64,000 bases of DNA from the NCBI GenBank assembly GCA_013285445.1, contig CP053448.1:3145530-3209529 (forward strand), given 5' to 3'. Both the position numbers and the translations under genes were made by a program. This stretch comes from Pseudomonadota bacterium. GTDB taxonomy: Bacteria > Pseudomonadota > Gammaproteobacteria > Xanthomonadales > Wenzhouxiangellaceae. The first letter of the stretch is position 1, and the number at the start of each line of letters is the position of its first letter. Positions 29,001 to 36,468 of the stretch are shown piece by piece. The notes under the pieces are model-generated. The model was not told the origin of the DNA. It did no database searches and saw only the letters and a list, made by a program, of their open reading frames with translations.

Positions 29001-30397
29001 TGCCGGGGATCAGGAGCATCGGCATGCAGACTGAATCGCCAGCTATAACGACCGTTGCCAACCCGCTCAAGGACGCGCAATCCGGCCGAATCGAGTCCCA
29101 TCCAAAGCAGTTCCCGATCGTTCAGGCGCGTTTCCAGCACCGCGCGCACCACGTTCCTGCGGGCCAGCGGCATGTCCGACGACAGCCCGGCGCTGCTGAC
29201 GTGCTCGAAACGATGTCGCTGCGGTGAGTATCGGGCCAGGCCGCCCAGCCAGCTGCCAATCCACACCGTACCGTCGTCGCTGGCGAACACAGAGTAGGGG
29301 TTTCTGCGCGGCGAGCCCGGCAGCGAACCAGGATCGTCCGGGCGGTGCTCGAATCGCTGCAGGTGAGAGAAACCGGGACGATAACGGGCCACGCCAAACT
29401 CACCGGCCAGCCAGACCTCGCCATTGGCCTCGGCAATCTGCAGCCGGCGGCGCTGGCTGACTGCCGGTGCATCATCGAGCTTGGCTATCCGCTGCCAATG
29501 ATCACTATCCGGCCAATAGCGCACCAGCGCGTTTCTGGTTGCGATCCACAACGCCCCGTCGCTGCTTGCTGTCACGGCATCAACGATGCTCGAGCCGGTT
29601 CCGTGCCGACGCGGATCGACATGGCGCAGCAATTCGGCGGACCCGGCCTCAAACAGCCACAGACCGCTGTCCCGGGCCAGTGCCAGTAGTCCGCCGGCGC
29701 TAGTGAACGCCAGGGCGTTTGCGGGGTCTTTGTCGTGGACCACCAGCTCGTCCTGCCAGACCCGCTGCAGCTTCGGGCTGGCCGCCGAGCCGCGCCACAA
29801 TCCATGCCGGTTGTGAATCCAGAATCGGCCCTGATCATCGACCAGCGCCGAGGCCGTGCGCTGCTCTTCGACCGGAAGGTCCGGTTCAAAGATCAGTCGC
29901 TCGACGCGACCGGTTGCGGCCCGCCACACGGCTGGCGCTCCGGAGTACAATGTAATCAGCAGGTTACCGCGCCCGTCCTCGCCGGCCAGAATCGACACGC
30001 CGGTTTCCCCGGGATGCGCTGGGGCGTCCGGATGGGGCAGTTCAATCCGCTTGATCCGACCGTGGCGGGGATCGAATCGATTGAGCCCTTTCTTGGAGCC
30101 AACCCAAAGTTCGCCAGAGCGGGACGCCAGAATGTCGGTTACTCGGCTGGACGCCAGCGAATCGAGGTCATCTGGGTCATGGCGCCAGACCTGGAACTGG
30201 TAGCCATCGTAGCGATTCAGCCCGTACTGGGTACCAAACCAGAGATAGCCGGCGTCGTCCTGTGCCATGGCCGATATGCCCGACTGCGACAGGCCTTCGG
30301 CCATCGAGATGCGCTCGAAGCGCACGCCCGGATAGGCCAGCGCGCCGACAGCCCAAAGCCACAGCAGCGCAGTCGCCAGTGTCCTGATTGTAGACAA
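26093..30397 (-). CDS. Hybrid two-component system protein: beta-propeller sensor, histidine kinase, receiver and AraC-type regulator in one chain
   Basis: About 1434 residues. After a signal/membrane segment (TLATALLWLWAVGALA) come two seven-bladed propellers of reg_prop repeats (AEGLSQSGISAMAQDDAGYLW-like, kept short here) to ~residue 735, a Y_Y_Y domain (~740-805), one membrane span (~815-835), HisKA with SHEFRTPLTLI (~915), HATPase with NLISNAIKFTPSGG (~1035), a receiver with LIAEDNPDLRDYL (~1170) and an AraC helix-turn-helix (~1345-1430). In Bacteroidetes such proteins sense glycans; here the ligand is unknown. TTG 30397 is preferred since GGAG lies 7 nt upstream; other TTG starts exist up to 30457. 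The IS30 element sits 69 bp after its stop. Confidence 0.9.
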   Translation of the reverse strand: MSTIRTLATALLWLWAVGALAYPGVRFERISMAEGLSQSGISAMAQDDAGYLWFGTQYGLNRYDGYQFQVWRHDPDDLDSLASSRVTDILASRSGELWVGSKKGLNRFDPRHGRIKRIELPHPDAPAHPGETGVSILAGEDGRGNLLITLYSGAPAVWRAATGRVERLIFEPDLPVEEQRTASALVDDQGRFWIHNRHGLWRGSAASPKLQRVWQDELVVHDKDPANALAFTSAGGLLALARDSGLWLFEAGSAELLRHVDPRRHGTGSSIVDAVTASSDGALWIATRNALVRYWPDSDHWQRIAKLDDAPAVSQRRRLQIAEANGEVWLAGEFGVARYRPGFSHLQRFEHRPDDPGSLPGSPRRNPYSVFASDDGTVWIGSWLGGLARYSPQRHRFEHVSSAGLSSDMPLARRNVVRAVLETRLNDRELLWMGLDSAGLRVLERVGNGRYSWRFSLHADAPDPRHRLPSDRVCGLATVHGGRVVLVSSGRSLLAVDGSDGRILWQRPVDSPERPARSQSLLVSRSQDRVLVGTSRGIRVFDLPNARQPPRWLTDPALLDACEAFNLLELEDGRVLVACRSRLALLDSVTLEVVWQASHEALGQPAGTAFYGLAQSPAETLWVGADEGGLLRLDLPGPSARPDVSSLHQYNEADGLVDRTIYAILPQANGALWLSSNRGLMRFDPDLPGVRHFTPRDGLQEYEFNNTVAAIGPSGRYYFGGINGVNGFFPDRIEAHPKPPLVHLQGLSINEQRLDPATHEGVVQLDLAHDNNTVEFQYVGLHYADPQRNRYRYRLEGADRGWVEAGYSRQVRYPDLKSGQYRFFVQAANSDGVWSTPHLLAGLTIRPPPWQSGWAYLGYTLASLLLLGLFAWLQLRKRVELANLVQQRTSELAEQRDLVARQANELREALAQRTAMFANVSHEFRTPLTLIQASLERLHRQGADPSAISLGRRYLRKLLLLVDQLLDLARLRSEQPRSETGPWSPGALVSMIVSAFEPLAERRGIGLTVELESGWQTRCAQELVEKILQNLISNAIKFTPSGGRVIVRLHAHGSGLRLTVADSGPGISQRDQERIFERFHRVPATEQRHVAGAGIGLALVREAVNALGGRVSVDSRPGQGACFHVDLAGERVGAAAPPPRRLVLQADALDLPPPAYAITPEQPGVNSGQRRVLIAEDNPDLRDYLRELLSPQWRVIEAADGREALDRAQRHAPEVIVSDILMPHMDGLELLTRLRESVETRHIPVLLLTARRDTSTRLKGLSLSADDFLAKPFEPAELTLRLERMIANRERLRQRLRRELAEQTRALDRGSIAGETDLDQRDRALLERLHDWAAAHFADPDAGAREMAVAVSLEPRTLQRKVKSLTGLTPAQFLRAYRLRCASEALLASRQSVSEIAFDCGFSSPQYFTRVFRREYGLPPDQWRQHGRRRESGS

Positions 30398-30557
30398 ATA
30401 TGCACTCCGGCTAATATTGCAGCGAATCAAGTTGCCTTTCCCCTCTTTCAATGTCAACCGACAGCTTCTGGATCAGGCCGTGCTATCCTTTCCGATCGCG
30501 GCCGCCACCGTGTGATGCGGTGCCGGCCAGACCCCAACCGTACCATTCGAGCTTGAA

Positions 30558-30896
30558 ATGTCAGACGCACAAAAGCAGATCGACGCCCACAACCAGGCAA
30601 CCAACGAGTTCATCGAACTGGCCAACCAGATGGTCAACGAACGCGGATTCGACCAGAATGTCGTTTCGGCCGCGCTGATGGCCGCCTCGGGCGTCTATGC
30701 CACCTTCGTGGCTGCCGGAAACCAGGGTTTTCTCGCATCCAACGGCATCGAAAAGGTGGCGACCATGTACAAGAATAACCTGACCTACATCCAGCAGCGC
30801 AAGAAAGAAGAGCTGGAGGCCAAGGGACTCAAACCGATTCCCAAAGCCGAAGCCGACCAGCACGCCGGCAACCCCACCGAGATCAAGAACGACTGA
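30558..30896 (+). CDS. DUF3144 domain small protein
   Basis: A 112-residue soluble protein of the DUF3144 family (IELANQMVNERGFDQNVVSAAL, ASGVYATFVAAGNQGF). The family is conserved in gammaproteobacteria, with no assigned function known to me. It stops 6 nt before the tRNA gene; read-through into the tRNA is possible but unproven. Confidence 0.8.
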   Translation: MSDAQKQIDAHNQATNEFIELANQMVNERGFDQNVVSAALMAASGVYATFVAAGNQGFLASNGIEKVATMYKNNLTYIQQRKKEELEAKGLKPIPKAEADQHAGNPTEIKND

Positions 30897-30902
30897 TATT
30901 TC

Positions 30903-30980
30903 GGGCCCTTAGCTCAGCTGGGTTAGAGCAGCCGACTCATAATCGGTAGGTCGCAGGTTCAAGTCCTGCAGGGCCCACCA
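30903..30980 (+). tRNA. tRNA-Ile2 (CAT anticodon, lysidine type), encoded with CCA
   Basis: All four arms fold: acceptor GGGCCCT/AGGGCCC, anticodon stem GCCGA/TCGGT around CTCATAA, T-arm GCAGG TTCAAGT CCTGC, and encoded CCA. The sequence closely resembles E. coli ileX (AGCTCAG, CGACTCATAATCG, GGTTCAAGTCC), so it is assigned to the AUA-reading tRNA-Ile2 (modified by TilS) rather than to Met. Its 3' end borders a block of mobile remnants. Confidence 0.9.
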
Positions 30981-31005
30981 CATTCAGAACGGTGCGTGGC
31001 GTATT

Positions 31006-31080
31006 GGTTGGGGAACCATAAATTGGCCGTTTTGGCCACTTTATGGTCACCAGGGAAGCATAAAGTGGCCACTCCCAACC
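31006..31080. repeat. Nested inverted repeats resembling IS21-type terminal repeats
   Basis: Outer arms GGTTGGG (31006-31012) and CCCAACC (31074-31080) enclose CCATAAA...GGCC / GGCC...TTTATGG (31016-31046) and a further GCATAAAGTGGCCA copy. Strings of this GTGGCCA type recur at ends of IS21-family elements (from memory), but no istA/istB genes are nearby. This is probably a relic end; an operator is the alternative. Confidence 0.35.
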
Positions 31081-31290
31081 ACGATTTGTCACGCCCGTCC
31101 CGCGTTCGGGACAGGTGTGATCATTCCTGGACGTCGCTCAATCGTTCGAACGCGGGCGCAAGCCTAATGTTCTCGTTGGCCATGGCTAAGCTAGTGTACC
31201 CCGTCAATTCCGAACGCGCCCTTGGGTAAGTGATGTTACTACAGCCTGCTCACGTTCCGTTGGAAATTCTTTGGCAGGGGGGTGTTATAC

Positions 31291-31370
31291 GTGGGTCAAA
31301 ATTCGATGCAAATCCGGGGGGGGCTAGTGGGTCAATTTTGGGTGCCATTCAACACGGTGGTGACCGCAAG
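31291..31370. mobile_element. Second IS21-like terminal repeat remnant
   Basis: GTGGGTCAA occurs twice, 36 bp apart (31291 and 31327), followed by TTTTGGGTGCCATTCAACA. These multiple terminal repeats look like the other end of an IS21-type element. Together with 31006-31080 they bracket ~210 bp without recognisable transposition genes. Confidence 0.35.
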
Positions 31371-31498
31371 CCTGCAGACCCTCGTGCCCGGGCGCGAAGT
31401 GAAGATCGCGGACTATATGGCCAACCTTGCGCGGTGATGGCAGCAACCGTGCTGCGTATGGCGGTTAGTTCGCTCGATCGCTGACTCTCCAGCGCCGC
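31371..31498 (+). other. Non-genic tail with a short unidentified reading-frame relic
   Basis: A ~29-codon frame ending LVPGREVKIADYMANLAR stops at 31437 with no start upstream. It looks like a 3' gene relic, but its family was not recognised. Nothing else is visible to 31498. Confidence 0.3.
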
Positions 31499-32434
31499 TT
31501 ACCATCCGGCTAACCATTGTGGAAGGGGATTGACGTAGATCGGAACGATCTGGTCCAGGCTGGCCATGAAGAGCAAACCGGTCGTGACGTTGAAAGCCAG
31601 CGTCAACCCGACCCAGACCATGGCCTGCACACCCCTCGGCTTAATCCCAAGCGTGGCTGCTACAACCATGCCGTGCAGCATGAAAAATGCAAGCTGATAG
31701 CCCTGGAAGTGCCCTGCACCGAGGGAGAATCCGAATTCGTGGATCAGTGCGGAGATAAAAAACACCCATAGCGTCAGCACCACCGGTCGCCGTCGTCCCC
31801 CGAACGGCTTGAATACGTTCTCGTGGAAAAACTGCTGGATAGGTCGGTTATAGCGGCGCCAGAAATCTGCCGGGGTGCGGGCAGCAAGCGGCGCATGATG
31901 TGGATTCCGCGCCCGGGCGCCCATCAGGCGCGCAATGGCAAAGAAAGACTCGAATAATCCGAGAACGCCGACAAAGAAACCGAGAGTCTTGCACAGATGC
32001 TCCACGAAGAAGGGCCAGTTTCCCCAGGCGATGACATAGAGCCCTTTGAGCAGCAGAAAACCGCACGCCATCAGCGCAGTGCCACGGAACAGGTGGATGA
32101 CATTCTCGCACCGGGTCCCGGCCGGCTCCGCGTTTGCCTTGCGCAGGACGAAGCTACCGAAGTTGGGCAGGTAGGCGAGATAAGTTGGACAATTGGGCCG
32201 GTGCCCTTTCGCAGCCCCAACCGACACGTCGATGATTTTGAGCGCCAGCAATCCGCAGCCGATTGCCGCAACGAGCCGGCCAAGGCGCGACTCCAGAACC
32301 AGGGGAAGCGGCAGAAGTATTAGGCAAAAAGTTGCGCAAGCCAGCGCCAGCAACGGACGCTCGAAGCGCAGCAGTGGATGGAACCCTGCGGCCACTCCGA
32401 ATGCGATCCCCATGAGCAGTGCCACGGTCAACAT
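31499..32434 (-). CDS. Wax-synthase/MBOAT-like membrane acyltransferase
   Basis: A 311-residue polytopic protein with about eight hydrophobic segments. The signature block is DFWRRYNRPIQQFFHENVF followed by KPFGGRRRP and the conserved His in ISALIHEFGF, as in the wax synthase domain and MBOAT_2 families. The acyl substrate is unknown. It is flanked on both sides by transposon remnants, so it was probably acquired horizontally. Confidence 0.75.
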   Translation of the reverse strand: MLTVALLMGIAFGVAAGFHPLLRFERPLLALACATFCLILLPLPLVLESRLGRLVAAIGCGLLALKIIDVSVGAAKGHRPNCPTYLAYLPNFGSFVLRKANAEPAGTRCENVIHLFRGTALMACGFLLLKGLYVIAWGNWPFFVEHLCKTLGFFVGVLGLFESFFAIARLMGARARNPHHAPLAARTPADFWRRYNRPIQQFFHENVFKPFGGRRRPVVLTLWVFFISALIHEFGFSLGAGHFQGYQLAFFMLHGMVVAATLGIKPRGVQAMVWVGLTLAFNVTTGLLFMASLDQIVPIYVNPLPQWLAGW

Positions 32435-32562
32435 GTTTTAGGGTCAGCCTTCGAATCCACTGGCAAGGATTATCGACGAAAGCGTCGTGACGCGGAATCC
32501 AGGACACCGGAATTCACGCACCCACGAATTCTAGGAATTGTCCTACAGTCCGACCCGGGATT

Positions 32563-33047
32563 CTGAGGATTGGCCAGTGCCCAAGCGGGTGGCAAGATCA
32601 ACGCATGACTTATCCACGCAGTCCATTGGTCAGCAACGAGAAACCCGGTTTCTATCATTGTATGAGCCGCTGCGTCGGGCGCGCCTTCCTCAGCGGCTTC
32701 GATAGCACCACCGGCAAGGTCTTCGAGCACCGCCGCCAGTGGATCGAAGATCGCATCCTTGCGCTGGCTGATAGCTTTGCGGTGTCCGTGTACGCCTACG
32801 CGGTCATGTCGAACCACACACGTGCGCCACGAGGCGCGTTGTTGCCGTGCGGGTTGAAATACCCGAACGGCCAGCGCTTTTTTCACCCAGCCGGAGCTCG
32901 ACCGCAAACTGAACCCCAACGTTGCATAACTTTTCGGAGATGGAAGCCCGGAGAGTCGTATTTCCGGGGGCTGCACAGAGTGTTGCCAACCGGAGCGTAG
33001 CTTCACCCTACCTGAGGATTGGCAACGCGAGTACAGACCCCGGAAAT
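32563..33047. repeat. REP-type repeats flanking the RAYT remnant
   Basis: CTGAGGATTGGC is repeated directly at 32563-32574 and 33012-33023. Arms of ~29 bp at 32960-32989 (ATTTCCGGGG...GTTGCCAA) and 33019-33047 (TTGGCAAC...CCCCGGAAAT) form an imperfect long inverted repeat. Such palindromes flank REP-associated transposase genes, which mobilise them. Confidence 0.55.
32605..32820 (+). pseudogene. Truncated REP-associated tyrosine transposase (RAYT, Y1_Tnp)
   Basis: The first 72 codons match RAYT N termini (GFYHCMSRCVGRAFL, WIEDRILALADSFAVSVYAYAV). Homology stops at MSNHT, in the middle of the HUH motif, and the sequence then becomes unrelated. The second catalytic His and the Tyr are missing, so it is inactive. 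Intact RAYTs elsewhere must have moved the REPs at 44240-44478 and 63165-63302. Confidence 0.72.
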
Positions 33048-33068
33048 GCTGCTATACCGGGTAGCCTA
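32821..33068. other. Remnant DNA without a gene
   Basis: The stretch holds the long palindrome of the RAYT flank (32960-33047) and otherwise no coding signal. It is likely a scar of several insertions and deletions. Confidence 0.5.
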
Positions 33069-33155
33069 GCCCGCATTATTCATGAATCGCCGCGATTTAC
33101 CGTGGAGCGGCTCATGAGGTGTCTGGGCCTGCAGGGCACGCACCGTGGCGTTGTC
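33069..33155 (+). pseudogene. Fragment of an IS3-family OrfB transposase
   Basis: About 28 codons read ARIIHESPRFTVERLMRCLG then LQGTHRGV, matching the segment of IS3-family OrfB that precedes the DDE core (TVxRLMRxLGLxGxxRG). The HTH and catalytic core are missing. Confidence 0.6.
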
Positions 33156-33189
33156 GGACGGTGGAGAACGGAGCTGACGATCTCAATCC

Positions 33190-33321
33190 GTCTGATATGA
33201 CGACTGAACGCATAATATAATCCTAATTCGTCATTATCGACGACTATGTAATCATAAATTAATCGCGCAAACTGGCGAATTAAGGCATAATTGACCCTTA
33301 AATTGTCAGATCTGATGAGTC
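33190..33321 (+). promoter_or_regulatory. AT-rich hipBA promoter/operator region
   Basis: This ~130 bp is far richer in A+T than its surroundings. It contains TATAAT (33216-33221), the inverted repeat TCGTC-N6-GACGA (33228-33243) and TAAGG-N10-CCTTA (33281-33300). In E. coli HipB binds comparable inverted repeats upstream of hipBA and autoregulates it; here the operator assignment is by analogy. Confidence 0.5.
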
Positions 33322-33669
33322 ATGAACCTGTCCGACCTTGCCACCGATGATGCCGTGCTCGCCGAGCTGGGGCAGCGCCTGGCCCAGCGACGGATCGACG
33401 CGCGCCTAACCCAGGCCGAGCTGGCCGAGCGCGCCGGGGTCGGCAAACGCACCGTCGAGCGCATCGAGGCCGGCAAGTCGGCGCAGATGACCAGCCTGGT
33501 GCGCATCTTCCGGGTGCTGGAGCTGCTCGCGGTGCTCGACGAGCTGCTGCCCGCGACCGGACCGCGCCCGCTCGATAAGCTCCGCCACCAGGGCCGGCGC
33601 CCGCAGCGCGTGTCGAAACGCCGAACCTCGTCTGGCGAAGACGACTGGACCTGGGGTGACGACGCGTGA
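33322..33669 (+). CDS. hipB: HipB-like antitoxin, XRE-type DNA-binding protein
   Basis: A 115-residue Cro/CI-type helix-turn-helix protein (QRRIDARLTQAELAERAGVG, RTVERIEAGKSAQMTS) with a basic Ser-rich tail. It overlaps the GTG start of hipA by 4 nt, the classic type II antitoxin layout. It should neutralise HipA and repress its own promoter. Confidence 0.87.
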   Translation: MNLSDLATDDAVLAELGQRLAQRRIDARLTQAELAERAGVGKRTVERIEAGKSAQMTSLVRIFRVLELLAVLDELLPATGPRPLDKLRHQGRRPQRVSKRRTSSGEDDWTWGDDA

Positions 33670-34967
33670 GCGACGTCGCCGAAGTCCGGCTGTGGGGGCG
33701 CAGCATCGGCGCCGTGGCGCTGGAGGCCGGCAGCGACGTGGCCGCGTTCGAGTACGACCCTGCTTTCGTCAGCAGCGGCATCGAGATCGCACCGCTGGCC
33801 ATGCCGCTGTCGCGCCGCGTCTTCCGCTTTCCCGAGCTGCCGCGCGAGACCTTCCACGGGCTGCCCGGCCTGCTGGCCGATTCGCTGCCCGACAGGTTCG
33901 GCCACGCGCTGATCAATGCCTGGCTGGCGCGCCAGGGCCGCCCGCCCGCTTCGATGAACGCCGTCGAGAGGCTGTGCTACACCGGCGCCCGCGGCATGGG
34001 TGCGCTGGAATTCCGGCCGGCCATCGGCCCCAGCGCCACGCGCTCGCGCCGGCTCGAGGTCGATGCGCTGGTCGCGCTGGCGTCCGAAGTGCTGACCGGC
34101 CGCGACCGCCTGCACGCCAGGTTCGACGAGGACACCAGCGAGCGCGCCATGGCCGACATCCTGCGCGTGGGCACCTCGGCCGGCGGGGCCCGGGCCAAGG
34201 CGGTCATCGCCTGGAACCCGGAAACCAACGAGGTGCGTTCGGGCCAGGTGCCGGTCGAGGAAGGCTTCGAGCACTGGATCCTGAAGTTCGACGGCGTACG
34301 CGGCAACCGCGACCACGACCTCGACGACCCGCAGGGCTATGGGGCGATCGAGTACGCCTACTACCTGATGGCTACCGCCGCCGGCATCGACATGGAAGAA
34401 TGCCGGTTGTTCGAGGAAAACGGCCGCCGCCATTTCATGACCCGGCGCTTCGACCGCGACCGCCGCGGCGGCAAGCGCCACATGCAGTCGCTGTGTGCGC
34501 TGGCCCACTTCGACTACAACCTGCCCGGCGCCTACAGCTACGAGCAGGCGCTGCAGATCATCCGCCGTCTTGATCTCGGCCCGGATGCGCTCGAGCAGCA
34601 GTTCCGGCGCATGGTGTTCAACCTGCTCGCGCGCAACCACGACGACCACGTCAAGAACATCGCCTTCCTGATGGACAAGCGCGGGCAATGGCGCCTGTCG
34701 CCGGCCTTCGATGTCACCTACAGCTACAACCCCGACGGCGACTGGACCGCTAGCCATCAGATGAGCGTCAACGGCAAGCGCGATGGGTTCGAGCTCGAAG
34801 ACCTGCGCGCCTGCGCCCGCAACGCCTCGATGAAGCGCGGCAGGGCCGAGGCGATTCTGTCCGAAGTCAAGGCTGCCGTCATCGAATGGCCCCGTTTCGC
34901 CGAGCGCGCCGGCCTGCCCGCCAATACCACCCGGCGGATCGCGGGCATGCATCGCGACATTCACTGA
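33666..34967 (+). CDS. hipA: HipA-like serine/threonine kinase toxin
   Basis: A 433-residue HipA-family kinase. The N-terminal domain (VRLWGRSIGAVAL, LPGLLADSLPDRFG) is followed by the nucleotide loop GTSAGGARAKAV, the conserved FILK-like segment (HWILKFDGV) and the catalytic block RNHDDHVKNIAFL plus PAFDVTYS. In E. coli HipA phosphorylates GltX and causes dormancy. All core motifs appear present, so it is likely functional. The target here is unknown. The pair follows a transposon graveyard, suggesting recent gain. Confidence 0.9.
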   Translation: MSDVAEVRLWGRSIGAVALEAGSDVAAFEYDPAFVSSGIEIAPLAMPLSRRVFRFPELPRETFHGLPGLLADSLPDRFGHALINAWLARQGRPPASMNAVERLCYTGARGMGALEFRPAIGPSATRSRRLEVDALVALASEVLTGRDRLHARFDEDTSERAMADILRVGTSAGGARAKAVIAWNPETNEVRSGQVPVEEGFEHWILKFDGVRGNRDHDLDDPQGYGAIEYAYYLMATAAGIDMEECRLFEENGRRHFMTRRFDRDRRGGKRHMQSLCALAHFDYNLPGAYSYEQALQIIRRLDLGPDALEQQFRRMVFNLLARNHDDHVKNIAFLMDKRGQWRLSPAFDVTYSYNPDGDWTASHQMSVNGKRDGFELEDLRACARNASMKRGRAEAILSEVKAAVIEWPRFAERAGLPANTTRRIAGMHRDIH

Positions 34968-35125
34968 CGCGATCAGAACGCTCGTGTCCGGTGAGCCGGC
35001 GCCTGAATTGCCCGGTCAGGAATGGGGCCGACGTCGCGCAGTGACTATTGACCCGGCACGATTGCAGATCGCATTCAGCCGCAGCGTGCGCCGCGCCCCT
35101 TGTCACAGCATCCGTGCGTGCGTGC

Positions 35126-35131
35126 GATAAT
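35126..35131 (+). promoter_or_regulatory. Possible -10 box for the ubiM-like gene
   Basis: GATAAT lies 31 nt upstream of ATG 35163. No -35 at good spacing was found; TTGTCA at 35100 is 20 bp away. Confidence 0.3.
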
Positions 35132-35162
35132 GGCGTCCTGGCACGATTCGGAGGTGTGTGCG

Positions 35163-36362
35163 ATGAACGTGGATATTGCCATCGTCGGTGCGGGGCCGGC
35201 GGGACTTTGCCTGGCCCGGGCTCTGGCGGCGCCGGATCGATCGATGGCCGTGATCGATCCGGCCACCGAGGACGTTCTGGCCGAGCCCGAATGGGACGGG
35301 CGCGAGATTGCCCTGACGCATGCCTCCAAAACCGTGCTTGACCGACTCGGGCTTTGGTCGCGCATCGATGCCGATCAGATCAGCGCGCTGCGTGACGCCG
35401 AGGTTACCGACGGCAATTCCACCCATCCGATGCGGATTGATCACAGCGACGGCCGGGCCGAACAGCTCGGCTGGCTGGTCTCCAACCATCTGATCCGCAG
35501 AGCCGCCTGGCAGGTCGCGCGTGAATGCGAGGGCCTCACCTGGCTGACCGGTCGGCGCGTCGAGGCAACCTCCGACCAGGGCCAGGCCCGACGGCTGAGG
35601 CTGTCCGACGGCACGCAACTGGAGGCCGGAGTGGTCGTGGCCGCCGACGGTCGCTTCTCGGCGACGCGCCGCGCGGCAGGGATCAGCGCGCACATGCGTG
35701 ATTTCGGCAAATCGATGCTGGTCACGCGCATGACGCTGGAGCAGCCGCACGAGCACATCGCACGCGAGTGGTTCGGGCATGACTTTACCCTTGCCCTGCT
35801 GCCGCTCAACGGCCAGCAGGCATCAACCGTGGTCACCCTGCCGCACGAGCGCATCGAGCGATTGATGAGCCTCGAGGAAGCCGATTTCAATCGCGAAATC
35901 ACCGAGCTCTACCGCCACCGCCACGGCCAGATGCAGCTGGTCGGCAAGCGTCATGCCTACCCGCTGGTTGGCGTGATGCCGGACCGGCTGACCGCGCCGC
36001 GCCTGGTGTGCGTGGGTGATGCCGCCGTTGGCATGCACCCGGTGACCGCCCACGGATTCAACCTGGGGCTGACCGGTGTCCGGATTCTGACCGATGAAAT
36101 CGCCAAGTCACGACTGCGTTCCGGCGTGACGCTCTCACCCCGCGCCATGGCTGCCTATGCCGCTCGCCTGCGCGCTCACAGCGTGCCGCTGTATCTGGCC
36201 ACGAACACGATTGTGAGTCTGTATACCAGCGACCGGCTGCCGGCGCGAATCCTGCGCCGCGCGGCGCTGCGCACGGCCGCTGGCGTGGCGCCATTCCGGC
36301 GGGCCATCGCCGGCCAGCTGACCGGCCGGAGCGGGCCGCTGCAGGTGCTGGCCGGGCGCTGA
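35163..36362 (+). CDS. ubiM: UbiM-like FAD-dependent ubiquinone-ring hydroxylase
   Basis: A 399-residue UbiH/Coq6-family monooxygenase. The FAD motif is VDIAIVGAGPAGLCLARAL, the DG motif VVVAADGRFSATRRAAG, and the GD motif CVGDAAVGMHPVTAHGFNLG. The strings WDGREIALTHASKTVLDRLG, MRDFGKSMLVTRM and HAYPLVGVMPDRL resemble the UbiM subgroup, which in some proteobacteria hydroxylates C5 (and other positions) of the ring instead of UbiF or Coq7. ATG 35163 begins at homology. UbiA, the prenyltransferase of the pathway, is 12 kb away. Confidence 0.82.
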   Translation: MNVDIAIVGAGPAGLCLARALAAPDRSMAVIDPATEDVLAEPEWDGREIALTHASKTVLDRLGLWSRIDADQISALRDAEVTDGNSTHPMRIDHSDGRAEQLGWLVSNHLIRRAAWQVARECEGLTWLTGRRVEATSDQGQARRLRLSDGTQLEAGVVVAADGRFSATRRAAGISAHMRDFGKSMLVTRMTLEQPHEHIAREWFGHDFTLALLPLNGQQASTVVTLPHERIERLMSLEEADFNREITELYRHRHGQMQLVGKRHAYPLVGVMPDRLTAPRLVCVGDAAVGMHPVTAHGFNLGLTGVRILTDEIAKSRLRSGVTLSPRAMAAYAARLRAHSVPLYLATNTIVSLYTSDRLPARILRRAALRTAAGVAPFRRAIAGQLTGRSGPLQVLAGR

Positions 36363-36468
36363 AAACGGCCTTCCAGGCCGCGGGATCCGGCACTGTGGGG
36401 GGGCGCCAGAACGCTCCGTGTGCGGGCCCCGGCAACAGCCGCTGGCAGCACATGGCGATGGGCGCGGG

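Noticed and set aside
33128..33145. Possible att repeat of the tRNA-Ile2 3' end (CCTGCAGGGC)
   Set aside because: Only 10 bp match and they fall inside the IS3 OrfB fragment, so it is chance; no integrase gene is present.
33306..34964. Long minus-strand frame across hipBA
   Set aside because: hipB and hipA carry all family motifs on the plus strand; the opposite frame has no recognisable domain.
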